DNA of 64,000 bases, from assembly GCA_022885665.1 (NCBI GenBank), contig JAGQDJ010000202.1, positions 1,798,001 through 1,862,000 of the forward strand, in the 5' to 3' direction. Made by a program: the position numbers and the translations under genes. A model generated the notes under the pieces. The model was not told the DNA's origin. It saw only the letters and a program-made list of their open reading frames with translations, and made no database searches. This DNA comes from Triops longicaudatus. Its lineage: Eukaryota > Arthropoda > Branchiopoda > Notostraca > Triopsidae. The stretch's first letter is position 1; every line of letters begins with the position of its first letter. This document shows, piece after piece, positions 21,530-34,844 of the stretch.

Positions 21530-23657
21530 CTAAAGAAAAAATATACAAATACGGAAAAATCACTCATTCTTAAAAATTTATTTGATAAATAAAATACTAC
21601 ATAATATAAAATAATATAATAAGATTTTGAGTTAGGGAATGTTTACTATTTACGTACAACCTTAAACATGAGAATAATTATCGTGGACTAATTCTTTTCG
21701 TTACAACTATCACACTTTCTAACAAGCTAGCACAAAATGTATAAGAATTTTGATATCACTTTGGAGCCAACAGCCACTGGGATGTCAAATTCCTGCACAA
21801 TACGCTACTGAAGATGTGATATCATGAATGCATTCTGGAAGAATCACACTGAACTTTGACGTTACGCAAGGCAAGTTGTCGAGGTTTTTATAATGTTTTT
21901 GATTGTTGCAGTAGTAAAACAAGCCAGCACACTATGGTAGAATACTACGCTAGTAATCATTTGAAGACCTTACCCGACAGATATATTTTGTGAGGGAATG
22001 ATAAGGGAAGACACTGAATTCTTGAGACGCACTCTTACTTGTCACCTCGTGTTATCTTTTGTTCCTTAAGGGTAAACGACAAACTGGGGGAAAACAACCA
22101 TCTAGCGCCATCTATGGGAGAAATAAACAGCGCGCAAACGAGAAAATTCGTAAGTACGAATACAAAAATCAGACGCCGATCATTTTTTAATTTTCTTAAT
22201 GTGGGTTTCGCGTCACAATTGAGAACTCTACCTATTGAGTAAAAATTTTGCTTTCATGAATGTGATAAAATCACTGTCTATCCTACTGTAATGCACCGCA
22301 GCATAATAAATCTACTTCACTTCCGGTTTACGCGAACATGTTAAAGATTTAATTCGTTACCGGTGCACAAAATCTGTGATCTAAAGTTTAAAATCGCTGA
22401 CTATAATAAGTATGTATTATGAATAATAAAGAACTATTCTGAGATAACCAATAATTTACATACTTAAACTTTAAACCTGCAAAATAGTTTTACAGTGACT
22501 ATGAAACCAAGGTGTTTAATGTGGAGCCTTAATGTGGAGACTGTACTTGACGATTTTAGGGACTCGAGTGTGATATATGCTTCTTTACCAAATCGGCTTT
22601 TGGCCAATTATTGGGGTGGTGGTGCACACCCCAACCCTCCCTCGCGACGCCCCTGATGAAATCTTTACAACCTTAGAGGTATTTTTCTGAAAACTACTTC
22701 TCCGATTTGAATGTGCTTTTCACTATCAAGCTTAAAAAATTATCAATTAGACCATTTTTTTAATAACAGTGGTTATACACTTAAGTCAATTTTCCAAATT
22801 TGTTATTAGCTTTTGCAAAATGTACCGATTCTGTTTTTCAGCTATTGTTAACCGTACCATTACTATCAAAACAGCAAGTCAAAATACTTACACTTTTCAG
22901 GAGTAACTTGGAACATTTCCCATGTTATTCGCCTATCATAGGTTGTGTATAACTTCAGCTGAAAGAAAATGTAATTTACAAAAAAATGTAGTTTTGTCCT
23001 TGATCCCGTGTATTTTCCAAGATATGACATTGAACAGCGACCATAAAAGCAATAATTACAACTCCTCTAAATAAACAAGTTTGTTAGGATTTTTTTTGTT
23101 TTTAGACAAACCCATCACCATGTGCGTTCGACATACACTGCTTGGAGTGCGTACAACCCCATCCTCCTAGCCAAAAAAGGAACGCGACAATACTTTTCCG
23201 AACAAAAAATACACACAGTCCTTAAATGGAAGACAGGCGCAGTAGTCATTAACCACTGTCATGCTTGTGTCGGTAACACACTAACCATAGCCAAATGTCG
23301 ATGTAGATATTAAGCGAAAATTTTGGTGACCAGGAAAGCATTTCCTTATTTTAACCTTCTACCTTAGTATTAAGAACATAAACCGGGAGCCTTTTTTTGG
23401 GAAAAAAAATTGATGACAAGAATGGTACAACTTCCAATCGCATACATAAGACTGGTTCGTAACAATTCTATGGATATAGACTGGAGTTAAAATTAATACC
23501 ATGAATTCCAATTCTAAACTCAGCGAGATCAACAAACGCCCCAGGATTTACATTAAAATGAACATGCCTGCCACGAAATTTACAACGATATCGAGTTGAC
23601 TTTCTAGTTACTTCAGGCATAGGTATATTTTTCTTTCTCTTCACGATAAAGGTTTTG
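21530..23657. other. Upstream region of DCAF10 and downstream of the SLC7 gene
   Basis: The missing first exon of DCAF10 should be here; an ATGGCGCTAGATGG sequence on the minus strand near 22115 is a possible start region but no fitting coding exon could be built. A short transposon-like terminus lies at 22631-22655. The rest is A+T-rich without recognisable content. Confidence 0.4.
22631..22655. mobile_element. Possible terminus of a DNA transposon
   Basis: The segment ends CTCGCGACGCCCCTG; read on the other strand this is CAGGGGCGTCGCGAG, a form common at ends of CAG-starting DNA elements of the hAT type. No second inverted terminus or target duplication was found nearby, so this may be a truncated copy or chance. 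Confidence 0.3.
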
Positions 23658-26600
23658 TTAAACTTGCGCTGGCTTTTCCGCTCCAATGACCATCATCGTT
23701 TTCTGCAAAAATCGCGTGGCAGCAACTAAAGTATCGTATAAAATAAAACGAGCTATTATCTTTCTCACTCAAAACAAACACATTTACAAGTTATAAAATT
23801 TATACCTCACATTTATACTTACAATGTAAACCAAATAAAGGCTAATGGACGGAAAGTGCAGCGATATGACACTCAAGCATGACACTAGTTTTCTGGAGCT
23901 ACAACAACCAGAAATTTTTGCAGAAAGAGCGTCATTTCATCTAAAAACGCACACCCGTGCAAAATTAAAAACAAAGGTAGAAAATAATATCACAACCAAC
24001 CGCAATCCTTTAAACAATCCACATGTCCAATGAAAATCTTTCTTACCCAAGGCTTTCCGAACTATCCTCGGCTTGTTTTTCCAGTAAACGAATATAAGAT
24101 ACACTGGGACCCCGGAAAAGATCATTAAACAACCCATACCTAACGAAAAACAATATATAAGTTAAAGTGCAAAAGTAACATCAATAAATCAAATAAAACC
24201 ACGCATGATATCCGTACTGACCTGTTTCGACAGGTGAAGCAATCATGGGAACTACTGTAATAAATATGGAGCAAATAATATATATGATAGGGAAAATAAG
24301 GTTGACTCGAATTGGTCTGGGCAGATCAGGTCTCTTCCACCTTAAATACGGCACGCAAACAACCGCTAAGCCGATACTCAACTGGAAAAATAAGGTGAAG
24401 TTTATAAACTCAATCTCCTTTCAACAGTTCAATGTTTACCCATGTCGCAAATCCGACGTAAGTAATCAAGGCAAAAATGTTGGACGACGACAAGTACAAA
24501 AGGGATAAGAGAGCCTGTTATGGAACGCAGAGAAGAAAAATCGTTATCTCCACGGGTTACATTTGTCTTCATTTATGCTTTTTTTTACCATGACGATTAC
24601 AGCTGGTGTAGGCGTTAATCGACTGATTTGGATCATTGTCAAGATCTCGGGCATTTGGCCTTCCAACGCTCCGGCGTAAAACAATCTGAATATACAAGAA
24701 AATTAATTAGAATTGCGTAACGAAAATAAATACACTACAGTAAAAATAAAGAATAAAAGCAAAATCTAAAATAAAAGAAACTCACCTCGATGACGTCATA
24801 AGTACACCATTGACCGCTCCAAAGGTCGACATTGCAACTGAAAGTATGAGAGAATTAAGTTATTAAGTCTCTGTACATTAACGAGCCTACTATTTAGAAT
24901 CTAAGTATAGAAGATTAAGTGGCATTAAAACATGTAGATTATTGGCTACTTACCGAAAACCGGTATAATAAATGCCATTTTGCCGAATAACCTATCAGCA
25001 AACGTTACAGCTACAGCTTTAGAACCTAGGACTTCCATAGGTGACAAAGTCGTGTAGAAGGCTACATTGGTGAACACGTACGCTACAGTGACTAAGACCA
25101 TGGAGATCGCGATTGCACGAGGAAGGTTTTTCACTGGGTCTTTCAATTCTTCGATGACAAAATTCAAATAGTTCCTATAAATGAAAAATAATAATAATTA
25201 TAATAATAATAATAACAATAATAATAATAACAATAAATAGATAAATAGACATAAAAGGCAAGTTTTCTTTGAAATTTCATAATCGGCTTTAAATCAGCAT
25301 GTAATCTCTTTTATGCTTCCTAACGGATAATTCCTTACCATCCATTGTAGGCGAACAATCCTGCGTAAAACGACAGCGCAATTTTGGTGATATCCGTTTC
25401 GCTATTCTCAAACGTGAAATATTCCGTATGTCCTACAAGACCAAAGGAATGAGAAAATGAAAAAGATCATTCGCACCAGTCAATAAAGACATTCCATTTG
25501 CGTTCATGTTCGATTCTAACACGGGCACTCCCAAACTTCCCTCTTCCTCGAGAGCTAGCTTAAATCCTGATCGATTACGCGGCCAACTCGGTTTCCTTCA
25601 ACTAGTCAACCGAAATGAAGAGCACCCTAGTAATATCTTAACCAGTTCTTAAGGCCTCTCTGTTATCTTTCCAATACTCGGTAAACTCTCCCGAATGCAA
25701 ACATCGGCAAAATTCTTTTGAACCAACCCTGGCACTTGAAAGTGGCGAAATCTAAAAAGAGAACATGTTAAACCATACAATTTCAAGAGCTTAAAATCTT
25801 GTTATAACTAGAAACATGGTACTCGATAAAAATATCTTTCGCTTGTCTCATTTATCTCTTATCGGTATATGGTCTTGTTAATCTTGTTAACAGCCTCTCA
25901 AAATACTGATAAAAATGCTACCGAAATCTATTATAGTAAATCTGTTTACGACCGGTGTATAAAACGAGACAATTATCGTTATTCGAAAGGTACTCAATAG
26001 TGTCCAACTAATTATTACACGCTTATCACTTTACTTAATTCACTCACATTCACGCCATAAGGCCCTGTATGCACTACAGGGAAATCCTAGTTATACAAGG
26101 CTAATGAAGATAAAATAACTATAAAAGATCTCTTGTACCCGGTACTACGTCAACAAACCGAATAAAACTGAACCCTTTGTTTTTACATTGTTACACGAGC
26201 AACAATTCTTTTTTTTTAATGCGTTGACAAACAGGGGAACATTTCTCCAAATGACTTTTTCCCTCCTTAATGCTTATTATTTCGAGTTATTTTGACATTT
26301 CTAACATATTGGCAATAACATTATACCGCTAATAAGTGTGACACAAAGCCTCAGCATTGGTAGCCTACAGATATGCCCCAAGGGCATTTTGTCACGTTGC
26401 TCCGCTGAGTTGGTAAGACATTTCCATTATCTTGTTCGACCAGATGCAGTAGCTTCTGTTGCTCGCTGAAACCCAGCAAGAAAAAGATACAAACAACAGA
26501 GAGAAAAGGTTGACTTAAACAGAGACAACCGACTGAAATTCTATAAAACCGCTTAATGACCTCTCTCCTGACGCGGATCTGTTCCGGAAAGCTGTTTTCA

Positions 26601-27949
26601 GTGGATCTGGAGTAAACAAGTTAAGATACAGCGATTGTTTTGGGCAGGACTTGGGTCTTCTTTGGAACCTTTCCTGCTCCGACAGCGATTATGCGCTCCA
26701 AAACGGGAAAAGGGTGAAAACTGCTGCCTGTGGCTTACTGCCCAGCAGCCACCAGTGCTTTAAACACCGATCAGGTCTCCGTGGGTGGAAAGACCGAAGT
26801 ACTAGCCGACATGGTTTTGCTGGTGGGGTTGATCGATACATTGATGACGTCAACCAAATGTTTGACGTATAACAAAAGCTCACTCCCCACCCCACCCACG
26901 TCTTCGTCCCTTTCCTATTACTACTGTCGGAGGTAATAAGCTCGGAAGCTTAAGCTAGAGCAGCCTTTTGCGTTGGAATGACTGCATATGAGCGAAAAGG
27001 ACAAGATAAGTACGTTGGCTTTTTTGAGGTGATATAATTTGGAAACCAAGTTCCGCTATCTCACGTGTATATCGCACGTACCTAAATTTTTGCAACTGAA
27101 AATATCCTTTCAAGGACATGAATCTAACTGCAAATTCTCCAGCATTGTTGTTAAGCAATCGGGTAACGTACCTGTTGAAAGCTGATATAATCCTGTTCCA
27201 GCAATGATGGCTAACGCCAATAATTTAGCGTACGTGAAAATATCCTGCACAAAGGTCGATAGTTTCACACTCCAACAATTTACAAAAGTCAACAAGCCTG
27301 CGAAAAAGAACCAGGAAAAGGGGGATCGTATTAGACTTTAATGGGTTGGATTAGCCTTGCAAAACGAGCATCAAGTTTCATTGAGCACAGAATATCTTCG
27401 TAATCGAATGTACTCTGTCTGATAAAGTTGCTTACAGATGCAGACAGCTGCCAACATCCTAAGAGCTTCATCCGGGGGGTCGCATTCAGGGAAAAAGGGT
27501 CTTAGTGCGTAAATCGAGAAGGTTAGCGCAACGATAGCTTGCGAACACGGTCGCACAATAAGAGCTTCAATCCACAAACGCATGAAGGCCATGAATGGGC
27601 CAAAGGTTTCCATAATATACGCGTAATCCGCTCCGGTTTTGGTAATCATGCAGCCCAGTTCAGCGTAGCAATAGGCACCGATCATGGAAAATATGCCGGA
27701 GACGGTCCAAACGATGAGAGACAAGTTCACGCTACCGGTGTGAACCAAAACCCCCGAGGGTGACACGAAGATACCCGACCCAATAATGCTGCCCACGATC
27801 ACGGAGACTCCGTTCATCAAACTCATTTTGGCTTCCAGGCGAATGGCGCCATCCCCGTCGCCTTTTTTCGGGGAAGAAGGGGTGATGACTTCGTGAGCCG
27901 GGACGTCGGCTTGGGGGACTTCGGAATATTTTGCGTCTTTCGCCGCCAT
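23658..27949 (-). CDS. SLC7-family light-chain amino-acid transporter (LAT/y+LAT type)
   Basis: Exons: 27949-27436, 27297-27172, 25432-25339, 25174-24954, 24837-24786, 24685-24589, 24514-24440, 24381-24222, 24139-24047, all in phase. A last exon at 23702-23658 would encode KTMMVIGAEKPAQV, resembling vertebrate y+LAT tails, but its phase does not fit the preceding donor, so a tiny exon is probably missing. These proteins are twelve-helix exchangers at the plasma membrane for large neutral or cationic amino acids. The first exon shows MSLMNGVSVIVGSIIGSGIF with the GSGIF substrate loop (57-61), then YCYAELG. Cys156 (FPECDPPDEA) corresponds to the cysteine that forms the disulphide with a 4F2hc-type heavy chain. 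NYLNFVIEELKDPVKNLPRA is the typical fifth-loop motif. Length is about 490-500 residues. Whether substrates are LAT-like or y+L-like cannot be told. Confidence 0.93.
25193..25240. repeat. AAT-type microsatellite in an SLC7 intron
   Basis: An interrupted run of AAT/ATA units (with AAC variants) lies about 20 bp upstream of the exon beginning at 25174 on the minus strand, so it replaces part of the usual pyrimidine tract region with TTA repeats. Confidence 0.85.
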
Positions 27950-29380
27950 TTTTTCGATTAAAGGACCTCACCTACACAGACAAGAAAGTCATGATAATTA
28001 GCACCAAGACTAACCACGGGTTATTGATAGTGGTTGTGATGACGTTGCGGCCACGTAAAGCAGGTTTGCATGAAATATCGAGCTTTCGTTACATCAGCCT
28101 GAAGGTTTCAACACGAAAAAATGGTCTAGACATTGTGACTGTGTATTACTAAGGAAATGCAAGAGATATTAAAATAGAAAGTTAGATACATTTTAATTAA
28201 ATATACGGTATAACAGTGGAGTAATTAAAATGAGCTCCCCACCCTAATACGCGATACGCTAGGTTGCACGTGCTTCCCTTTCCCATGCTTACTACTGAAA
28301 GAGAAGCCGGTTTGTCAAACGATAGTATTGTATGTTCGTTTCCATATGCCCGTTTCACACCGCTTAAAGCACACATAAATCGACGTGAGAACATCGTAAA
28401 ATTGTACTCCGTGTGAACAACACTTACCGGTGTATTTGCGATAATATGAGGTCCTCAAACACTGGGGTGGACACCAAAATTTGGCGGACCTAATAAGCCC
28501 TAACTTCAGCCGCTGGGTAGCTGAGTACTGATCGCCGTGAATGGGAAGAGACGGCGGGCCGGAAGGGTTACTCCGTTGTACGCATGTACCGTAACTAACC
28601 CCTCCCCCGTTTTTTATAAGCAGCGTTAGTCTGGTTATCGGCATCATCAAAAGCTTTATAATCGATTCTATTCTGTTCCGATAATCGGAAAGCCATTTTA
28701 TGATAAGCTTTGTGTAGTCGAATAATTTATTTAATTTTTCTTCATGAGCTAGTAATTAATATGCAAGTGTTTACATGAGGATTGGAGCTTATTAAGGGAG
28801 TTTTAAATTCTTGGGCATGTAGTAATCAATATCGATTTCGCTCTATCGATTTCATGCAACAGGGGCGGGATTTGTGTTAAGACGGAGAAGGAAGGAAGGC
28901 TGAGTACAAACAGGTAAACAAGTGAGGGGAAATAAGGTAATTTTTTATGTTTATCACGTTACGCCTACGAAAACGTTAGCCTTGAATATCTGAAAGGATA
29001 AGTCAGCATCTTGTTGTAACCTCGAAGCATTTTTAATATGTAAACAACGTGTTTTCTTTGTTTGGTATAATTGAAAAGGATTCGTGTAAAGCTTAAGGCT
29101 ATATTTTGCATAACCTGATGCTTGTAATTCAATCCATGTCTTTGACTCCTTTATTTTTCGTATATGAGCTAGAGATCTTAACTTTTGGGGCTGGTTGGCG
29201 CCTAGCAACGAGCAGGAACAAACCTTAGTTCAATTGGTGTTAGTTTTTATTTCTATTACTATTAGAACATCGAAGGGAATATTTCTCGTAAGTAACTTTT
29301 GGCATTTACTTACTAGGAGGTTTTACCTACTCGCATTATTTGCAAATTATTGTATTGTGTACCTTGACAGACTGCCAATT
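27950..29380. other. Divergent region between SLC7 and the first sideroflexin gene
   Basis: The two genes are transcribed away from each other, so this 1.4 kb contains both promoters. Small open frames exist but none has splice or protein support. Confidence 0.5.
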
Positions 29381-32300
29381 ATGTCTGACGTAGCGCCAAT
29401 CAACATTAACGAGCCACGCTGGGACCAAAGTACGTTTAGTGGCCGTGCGAAGCATTTTTTCGCCACCACCAACCCCTTGAATCTTCTTTGCACCAACCAA
29501 GATCTAGAAAATGCCAAAAGAGTCGTCGAAAAATACAGGTACACATTCGTACGTCATTGGGAACTTTCTCACCTCCATTTTAAATCGCCAGGAAAGAAGG
29601 GAAGCTGAACGGGCTGACTGCTGACGAGTTGTGGAGAGCCAAGAGTGTATACGATTCAGCCTTTCACCCGGATACTGGTGAAAAAATGATTATCGTTGGA
29701 CGTATGTCTGCGCAAGTTCCTATGAACATGGTGATTACCGGGTGCATGATGACCTTCTACCGGTAAGATGTACATTTGAGTGGAAAATCCGCAACCTTGT
29801 CGGTAATGGGCTTTTCGGCGTGTAGGACAACTCCTGCCATCGTTTTCTGGCAATGGTTCAATCAGTCTTTCAATGCTGTTGTCAATTACACCAACCGAAG
29901 TGGAAATTCTCCGATTACAACCAAGTAAAACACTTCCTATAAAGCTGTTCTTGAGATTTTGTCTTGATACGAGCTCCTTGCTACAGGCAGTTAGCGACGT
30001 CCTATGCGCTAGCCACTAGCGGAGCCTTAGTAACTGCCTTGGGCTTAAACAGCCTCACGAAAGTAAGTTGCGTCATTGTTGTTCCGTTGAGATTATGAAC
30101 TAAGTTGCTAGCTTGTTTTCCTGTGTTTATTGACGAAATCTCAGAGAAGGATACATAAGAAATAGTACTGATATAATACAACGATAAGAGGAAGTGGTTG
30201 ACAACTTTGTCGTAAGAGTGGTTGACCAGGATTTTTCAGTTGTTAATTTGAATGACGCACATGTTTATCATAGTGTAAGACATGCCGCAAGCTAGGCAGT
30301 TGTAAAACTAAGATTAGGTTTCCTTTTTTGGTGGTTTTCTCGATTCATCCGTGCACACAGCTATGTTGTAACGACAAGGGCCTTTGTAATTGATTTATTG
30401 ATATTATATAAGCCGGTTTATCGTATTTTTATTTCTATATATTTCGGATCCTTTCAACTTAAGACTGTCAATTCATGTTGCATATGGTTGAGACGTGATA
30501 GGTGGGACTCCGTAATAAGAAAAATAGGTTGTGAAATAACATTGCTCATACAGCATAACTGATAAATGGCGCAGTAAAAAAATACAAGAAGAAAAGTGGG
30601 AAATATTTAATTTTATTCTTTTCGTTTTATTTGTTCACGTTCGGCCTGAGTTTTCTTCATTTCCTCATTATGTAATCTTTACTTTGACGCACATGCTTGC
30701 CGAAAATGTCGCTCTATATTCAGAACACGCCGGATGTTTCGTAGCTAATTCTTCGTAATTGACGTATCTATAATGTTTTCTTATAAATCGAAATAAATCG
30801 TATATTTTGGATTGTTGAAGTTAGATTTTAAATAAATTAGTCATAGTGCATTGTTACGTAAAGCTGTTAGGATCCGCATTGTGTAGGATAGCAGCAAGAT
30901 GTACCCTTTTATATGAGAAAGATTCCTCTATGCATTCTAGCTAATACGACCTTCATGTGTCCGAAGACCCATTCTTAGCGACCATTAACCCGTTACTTGC
31001 CGTAGCCTAGGGCTTTGGGGCTTTCACGCACACGGTTACTATTTGGCGAGTTCCATGTGACTTTGTTGACGAACCATGTTTCAGCGAAACAGAAGGAAGG
31101 GAAGCGGAAAGGTCGTTTGGTTCGCGCAGTGTAACAAGAATAAGCGAAATTCCCCGTACAGATTATCAAATCATTATAAACAAATCCTCGTTTTTACGTT
31201 TAAGACTTTTTAAAATTTTCTTTGCAACAAATAATTCCCCGCATTAAAGGACGTAAAATTTTCATAAACTTTCCGGGTTTTGGACGTATTGGAAGAAGGA
31301 ATTGTTGGGGAATTTTGTAACTTGAGGGTAGCTGGAGGGTTTGATGTATCGGTGGTATGAAATTTGAGAGGCATGTTGTGTTTTTTCCCCCGGAGTTGTT
31401 TACCATACAACTTATATTTTTCCTCAATACGATGCTGCGCACGAAACTGTTGTTGAGGGTATGGTGTTAGAGTACCGGTATCCTGGAACGGAAGGAAATA
31501 TGACGTGAAAAGTTTAATTAATCCACCTGAGTTTGAGCAAAGTCATTACAGAGTGAAAGTATTTTCATTCATTTATTTGGAGTTATGACGGGTTCTGTAT
31601 AAGCCGAGGCGAAGTTCAGTTATGGCAAATTCACCATTAATTGGTGAAAATTTGATTGAACTTAATCAGTCCCAGGAGACTTGTGGGTACCATGTTAAGA
31701 TTTTTGTGCCATGACTACACAAATGATGAAATTAAAATTCCATATTTCATCAGGTTTTGTATTTCTTCTGTTGCATTTCGTCTTACTGTTTTGTGTATTA
31801 GTAATGCATCGGAACGCTAGGGACTTTGGCATTTCGGTGCCTTTTGCGTTGTTGCTGTTGAAAATTGTCCACCCGTGTTAAAGTTTTGATGAATGCAGCA
31901 CCATTCCTAAATAAAGCTAATACCTTAATTTGTTTGCTAGTCCATGCCACCGCTTGTTGGTCGTTTTGTGCCATTTGCAGCTGTGGCGGCTGCCAATTGC
32001 GTCAACATACCTCTTATGCGCATGCAGTAAGATCAACATTCTTTTCTTTCGCCCGGTATCGTTATAAAAAATTAACGTCGTGATATCCACATTTCCGTTT
32101 TAGTGAAATTAAAAACGGTGTACCTGTAACGGACGCTGAAGGTCGCGAATTGGGCAAATCGTCCATCGCGGCAAAAAGCGGAATTGCTCAAGTGGTTTTC
32201 AGTCGTATTGCCATGGCTTCTCCCGGCATGGTCCTCCCTCCGTTTTTAATGAACTATTTGGATCGTAAAGGATTCTTCGTGCGGTTCCCATGGGCCCCTG

Positions 32301-32476
32301 CTCCTTTGCAAGTTGGCATTTGTGGTGTGCTCTTAACTTTCGCTACACCACTCTGTTGCGCCTTATTCCCTCAAAAAGCATCCATTGCTGTTTCGAGCCT
32401 AGAACCAGAATTGCAGGCAGCAATTAACAAATTGGAGAACCCACCCACTCATGTTTATTTCAATAAAGGACTATAA
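29381..32476 (+). CDS. SFXN: Sideroflexin A (SFXN1/3-like), 320 residues
   Basis: Six exons: 29381-29538, 29592-29762, 29826-29924, 29987-30062, 31941-32026, 32104-32476, all GT-AG in phase (963 bp). Sideroflexins are inner mitochondrial membrane carriers; SFXN1 and SFXN3 import serine for one-carbon metabolism. The protein follows human SFXN1 almost block by block: RWDQSTFSGRAKHFFATTNP, HPDT at 78-81 in DSAFHPDTGEK, GRMSAQVPMNMVITGCMM, FWQWFNQSFNAVVNYTNRSG, VGRFVPFAAVAAANCVNIPL, and the C-terminal block MASPGM..PPF ... FATPLCCALFPQ ... YFNKGL. Length matches the human protein (322). The fourth intron (30063-31940) is 1.9 kb, the others are under 80 bp. It is followed by a diverged tandem copy on the same strand. 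Confidence 0.96.
30063..31940 (+). other. Long fourth intron of sideroflexin A
   Basis: GTAAGT donor and TTGCTAG acceptor. At 1878 bp it is the only long intron of the gene. No nested exon, RNA gene or clear repeat was found in it. Confidence 0.75.
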
Positions 32477-33037
32477 AAAGTCTTATCGATGTAGGGTTTC
32501 CTTTCCGAGTTCTAGAAAAAGATTATGTACTTAAATATTTAGTGCTTTAAAGCAAATAAGAACCAGTTGGGCACAGTGCAAAGGGGTTATATCACGAAAT
32601 ACAGACATCTAACAGAAGTATGGCGTTGACGTTCATTATTTTAAGCATAAAAAAGGGATCTGGCGAAGGTGATAAACCTCGGGAATGCATGATCAACAAA
32701 TGAGTTCGAATTGAAACTGATTAATTCCAGATTTTCGACTCGTGCCAGCCTGTAACTGGTTCACATCTACAGTCCATGTGCACAGAAGATGATGTCATTA
32801 TTTGAATAAAACTTCCAGAAAAGCAAAGGAAAACCAGCCGGAACCAGTTTTTGTGGTTAAAAGAATGAAATGTGTATGTCCGCCGGGCACAAATTGTGTA
32901 ACTATTGCCTTAGGACGACTCTCGCGTGACCCTTCAAAAGCTCTAGCCGGCATGCGGTTAAGTTTTAGTGTTGATTCTGAACTGAACGCGTGAGCACCGT
33001 GGTACTTCAGTCTCCGAACCGAGCTACTCCGGCAAAA
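32477..33037. other. Spacer between the two sideroflexin genes
   Basis: 561 bp hold the 3' UTR of copy A and the promoter of copy B. An AATAAA near 32804 is a possible late polyadenylation signal. An upstream in-frame GTG at 32990 lengthens the B frame but the ATG at 33038 is the better start. Confidence 0.5.
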
Positions 33038-34570
33038 ATGGCTTTCTTATTCTCGTCGAAAACTTCCCAAATTCATACCAACTGGCCTCATTTTCATCAT
33101 CATGAAGAAGACCACGACGAACCGATTCACGTTGGTGACGATTCAGACGGACATTTAAATACGTATCGTTCTCGTGTGGAATATTTCGTGAAGACGACAA
33201 ATCCAGTCAATTTGTTTTACACTAATGCCCAGCTGCAACAAGCCAAGAAGATTGTTTCGAACTACAGGTAAGAAATCAATAGTATGTGCATACTGTATTG
33301 TGTACGGAAGCCTTCACGAGTCCGTTACGTCATAGGAAAGACGCTGCTGAACATAGCGGCATTACAGATGAAGAATACTGGAAATCCAAGTACATCTACG
33401 ATTCCGCGTATCACCCAGATACGGGCGAGAAACTTTTTATACTAGGACGAATGTCAGCCCAAGTTCCTGCGAACATGTTGATTACAGGATGTATGCTCGC
33501 TTCACAAACGTAAGTTGAATATTTACGAACACACCTTTTCCTTTTTTCACTGTATTTCTGTGAGGAAATCGTTTCACGATATTGCGATAATTGCTTTGAA
33601 AGGAAACTGACATTTGTTAAAACAATGACTCATCACAGGTCTACACCGGCTGTCGCGTTTTGGATTTGGGCCAACCGCACTTTCAATTCCATGGTGACTT
33701 ACTGCAACCGAAATGGAAACGCGTCTGTTAATAATGTGTAAGGAATTTACGAGAAATTTCTAATGCTTTTAATTAATAAATTGTTTTTCCCTTCCGACGG
33801 TATAGTCAAGTCGGTGCTTGTTACGTTTTATCTACAGCAGGTGCATTGGGCGTACTTTATGGCGCCAATTATATTGCCAAGGTAATGACCTTAATCTTAC
33901 AAAAATAAGTAAAAGAAGTATATCACGTGCATTTGTTTACAGACCATGCCAGCGCTACGCAGGTTCGTACCGTTTGCGGCAGTTTCGGTTGGCACCAGTA
34001 TTAGCGTTCCTACCATGAGAATGAGGTAATGCCGTGCTTTGATGGATTCCTTGAACCCACCTAAGCGTTTTTTCCCTTTCAATGTATTCAGTGAAATCCA
34101 GCAGGGAGTTCCTATCTTTGACGACAACGGGCATCATTTGGGTTACTCGAAGATTGCGGCTAAATGGGGTATAGCGAAGGTTATTGCCACGAGGATTCTT
34201 ATGACCGTGCCAGGCATGGGTAAGTACGGCTCAGGAAACGAGTTTCCTTGTGCCTTGTTTACAGCCTAAAGCAATTGGAAACTGACTATCATTCTTGGGT
34301 TTTCCCCCCCTTCTAGTTTTCCCACCTATGGTGATGAACAGGGTCGAGAAAACTAACCTACTCAAGAGGCTGCCCTGGATGTCCACTCCGTTACAAGTTC
34401 TTCTATGTGGGATATGCTTCGCGATTTCCACCCCTCTTGCCTGTGCTGCCTTCCCGCAACATTCACCCATTGCGGTCAAGTACCTGGAGAAGACTTTGCA
34501 GGAAAAAATCCTCGCAAAAAGCGGAGAGGAAACTCCACCCGAAATCGTGTTTTACAACAAAGGTTTATAA
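33038..34570 (+). CDS. SFXN: Sideroflexin B, diverged tandem paralogue, 347 residues
   Basis: Seven exons: 33038-33267, 33336-33509, 33639-33737, 33806-33881, 33943-34025, 34092-34219, 34317-34570, in phase throughout (1044 bp). The core sideroflexin motifs remain: HPDT at 103-106 (DSAYHPDTGEK), GRMSAQVPANMLITGCM, RRFVPFAAVSVG, TVPGMG|VFPPMVMN, ISTPLACAAFPQ and the terminal YNKGL. It differs from copy A in a 24-residue longer N-terminus with a His/Asp/Glu-rich patch (HFHHHEEDHDE), in the middle block (VTYCNRNG instead of VNYTNRSG; NYIAK for NSLTK) and in an extra intron within the PGM/PP block. The first five intron positions are shared with copy A, so both come from one duplicated gene. Substrate may differ from copy A; this is inference. 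Confidence 0.94.
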
Positions 34571-34844
34571 GCCCTTTTTATTGTTGAAAAAGGCTTCTTT
34601 AAGTCTTAGGAAAAACAGACAAACCCCTATACCTAAGAAAAATGGCATTTACGCACTAACAGTTTCTATATAGTTACAAACGAACTGTATTTTCAATATA
34701 AATATTTTGGATTGAAAATCATAATGCTAGAACACTAGTATTGTGGTTCATGGTCACGTGGCCTTTCAACACTTGGTGTTGCAATTTCTGTATAAAAAAC
34801 AGAACCAAATTGGATTATATTATTCCGAAAATACACTTCTTTTT

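Noticed and set aside
22040..22120. Candidate first exon of DCAF10 at ATGGCGCTAGATGG on the minus strand
   Set aside because: Both nearby ATG frames stop before a usable donor with the required phase.
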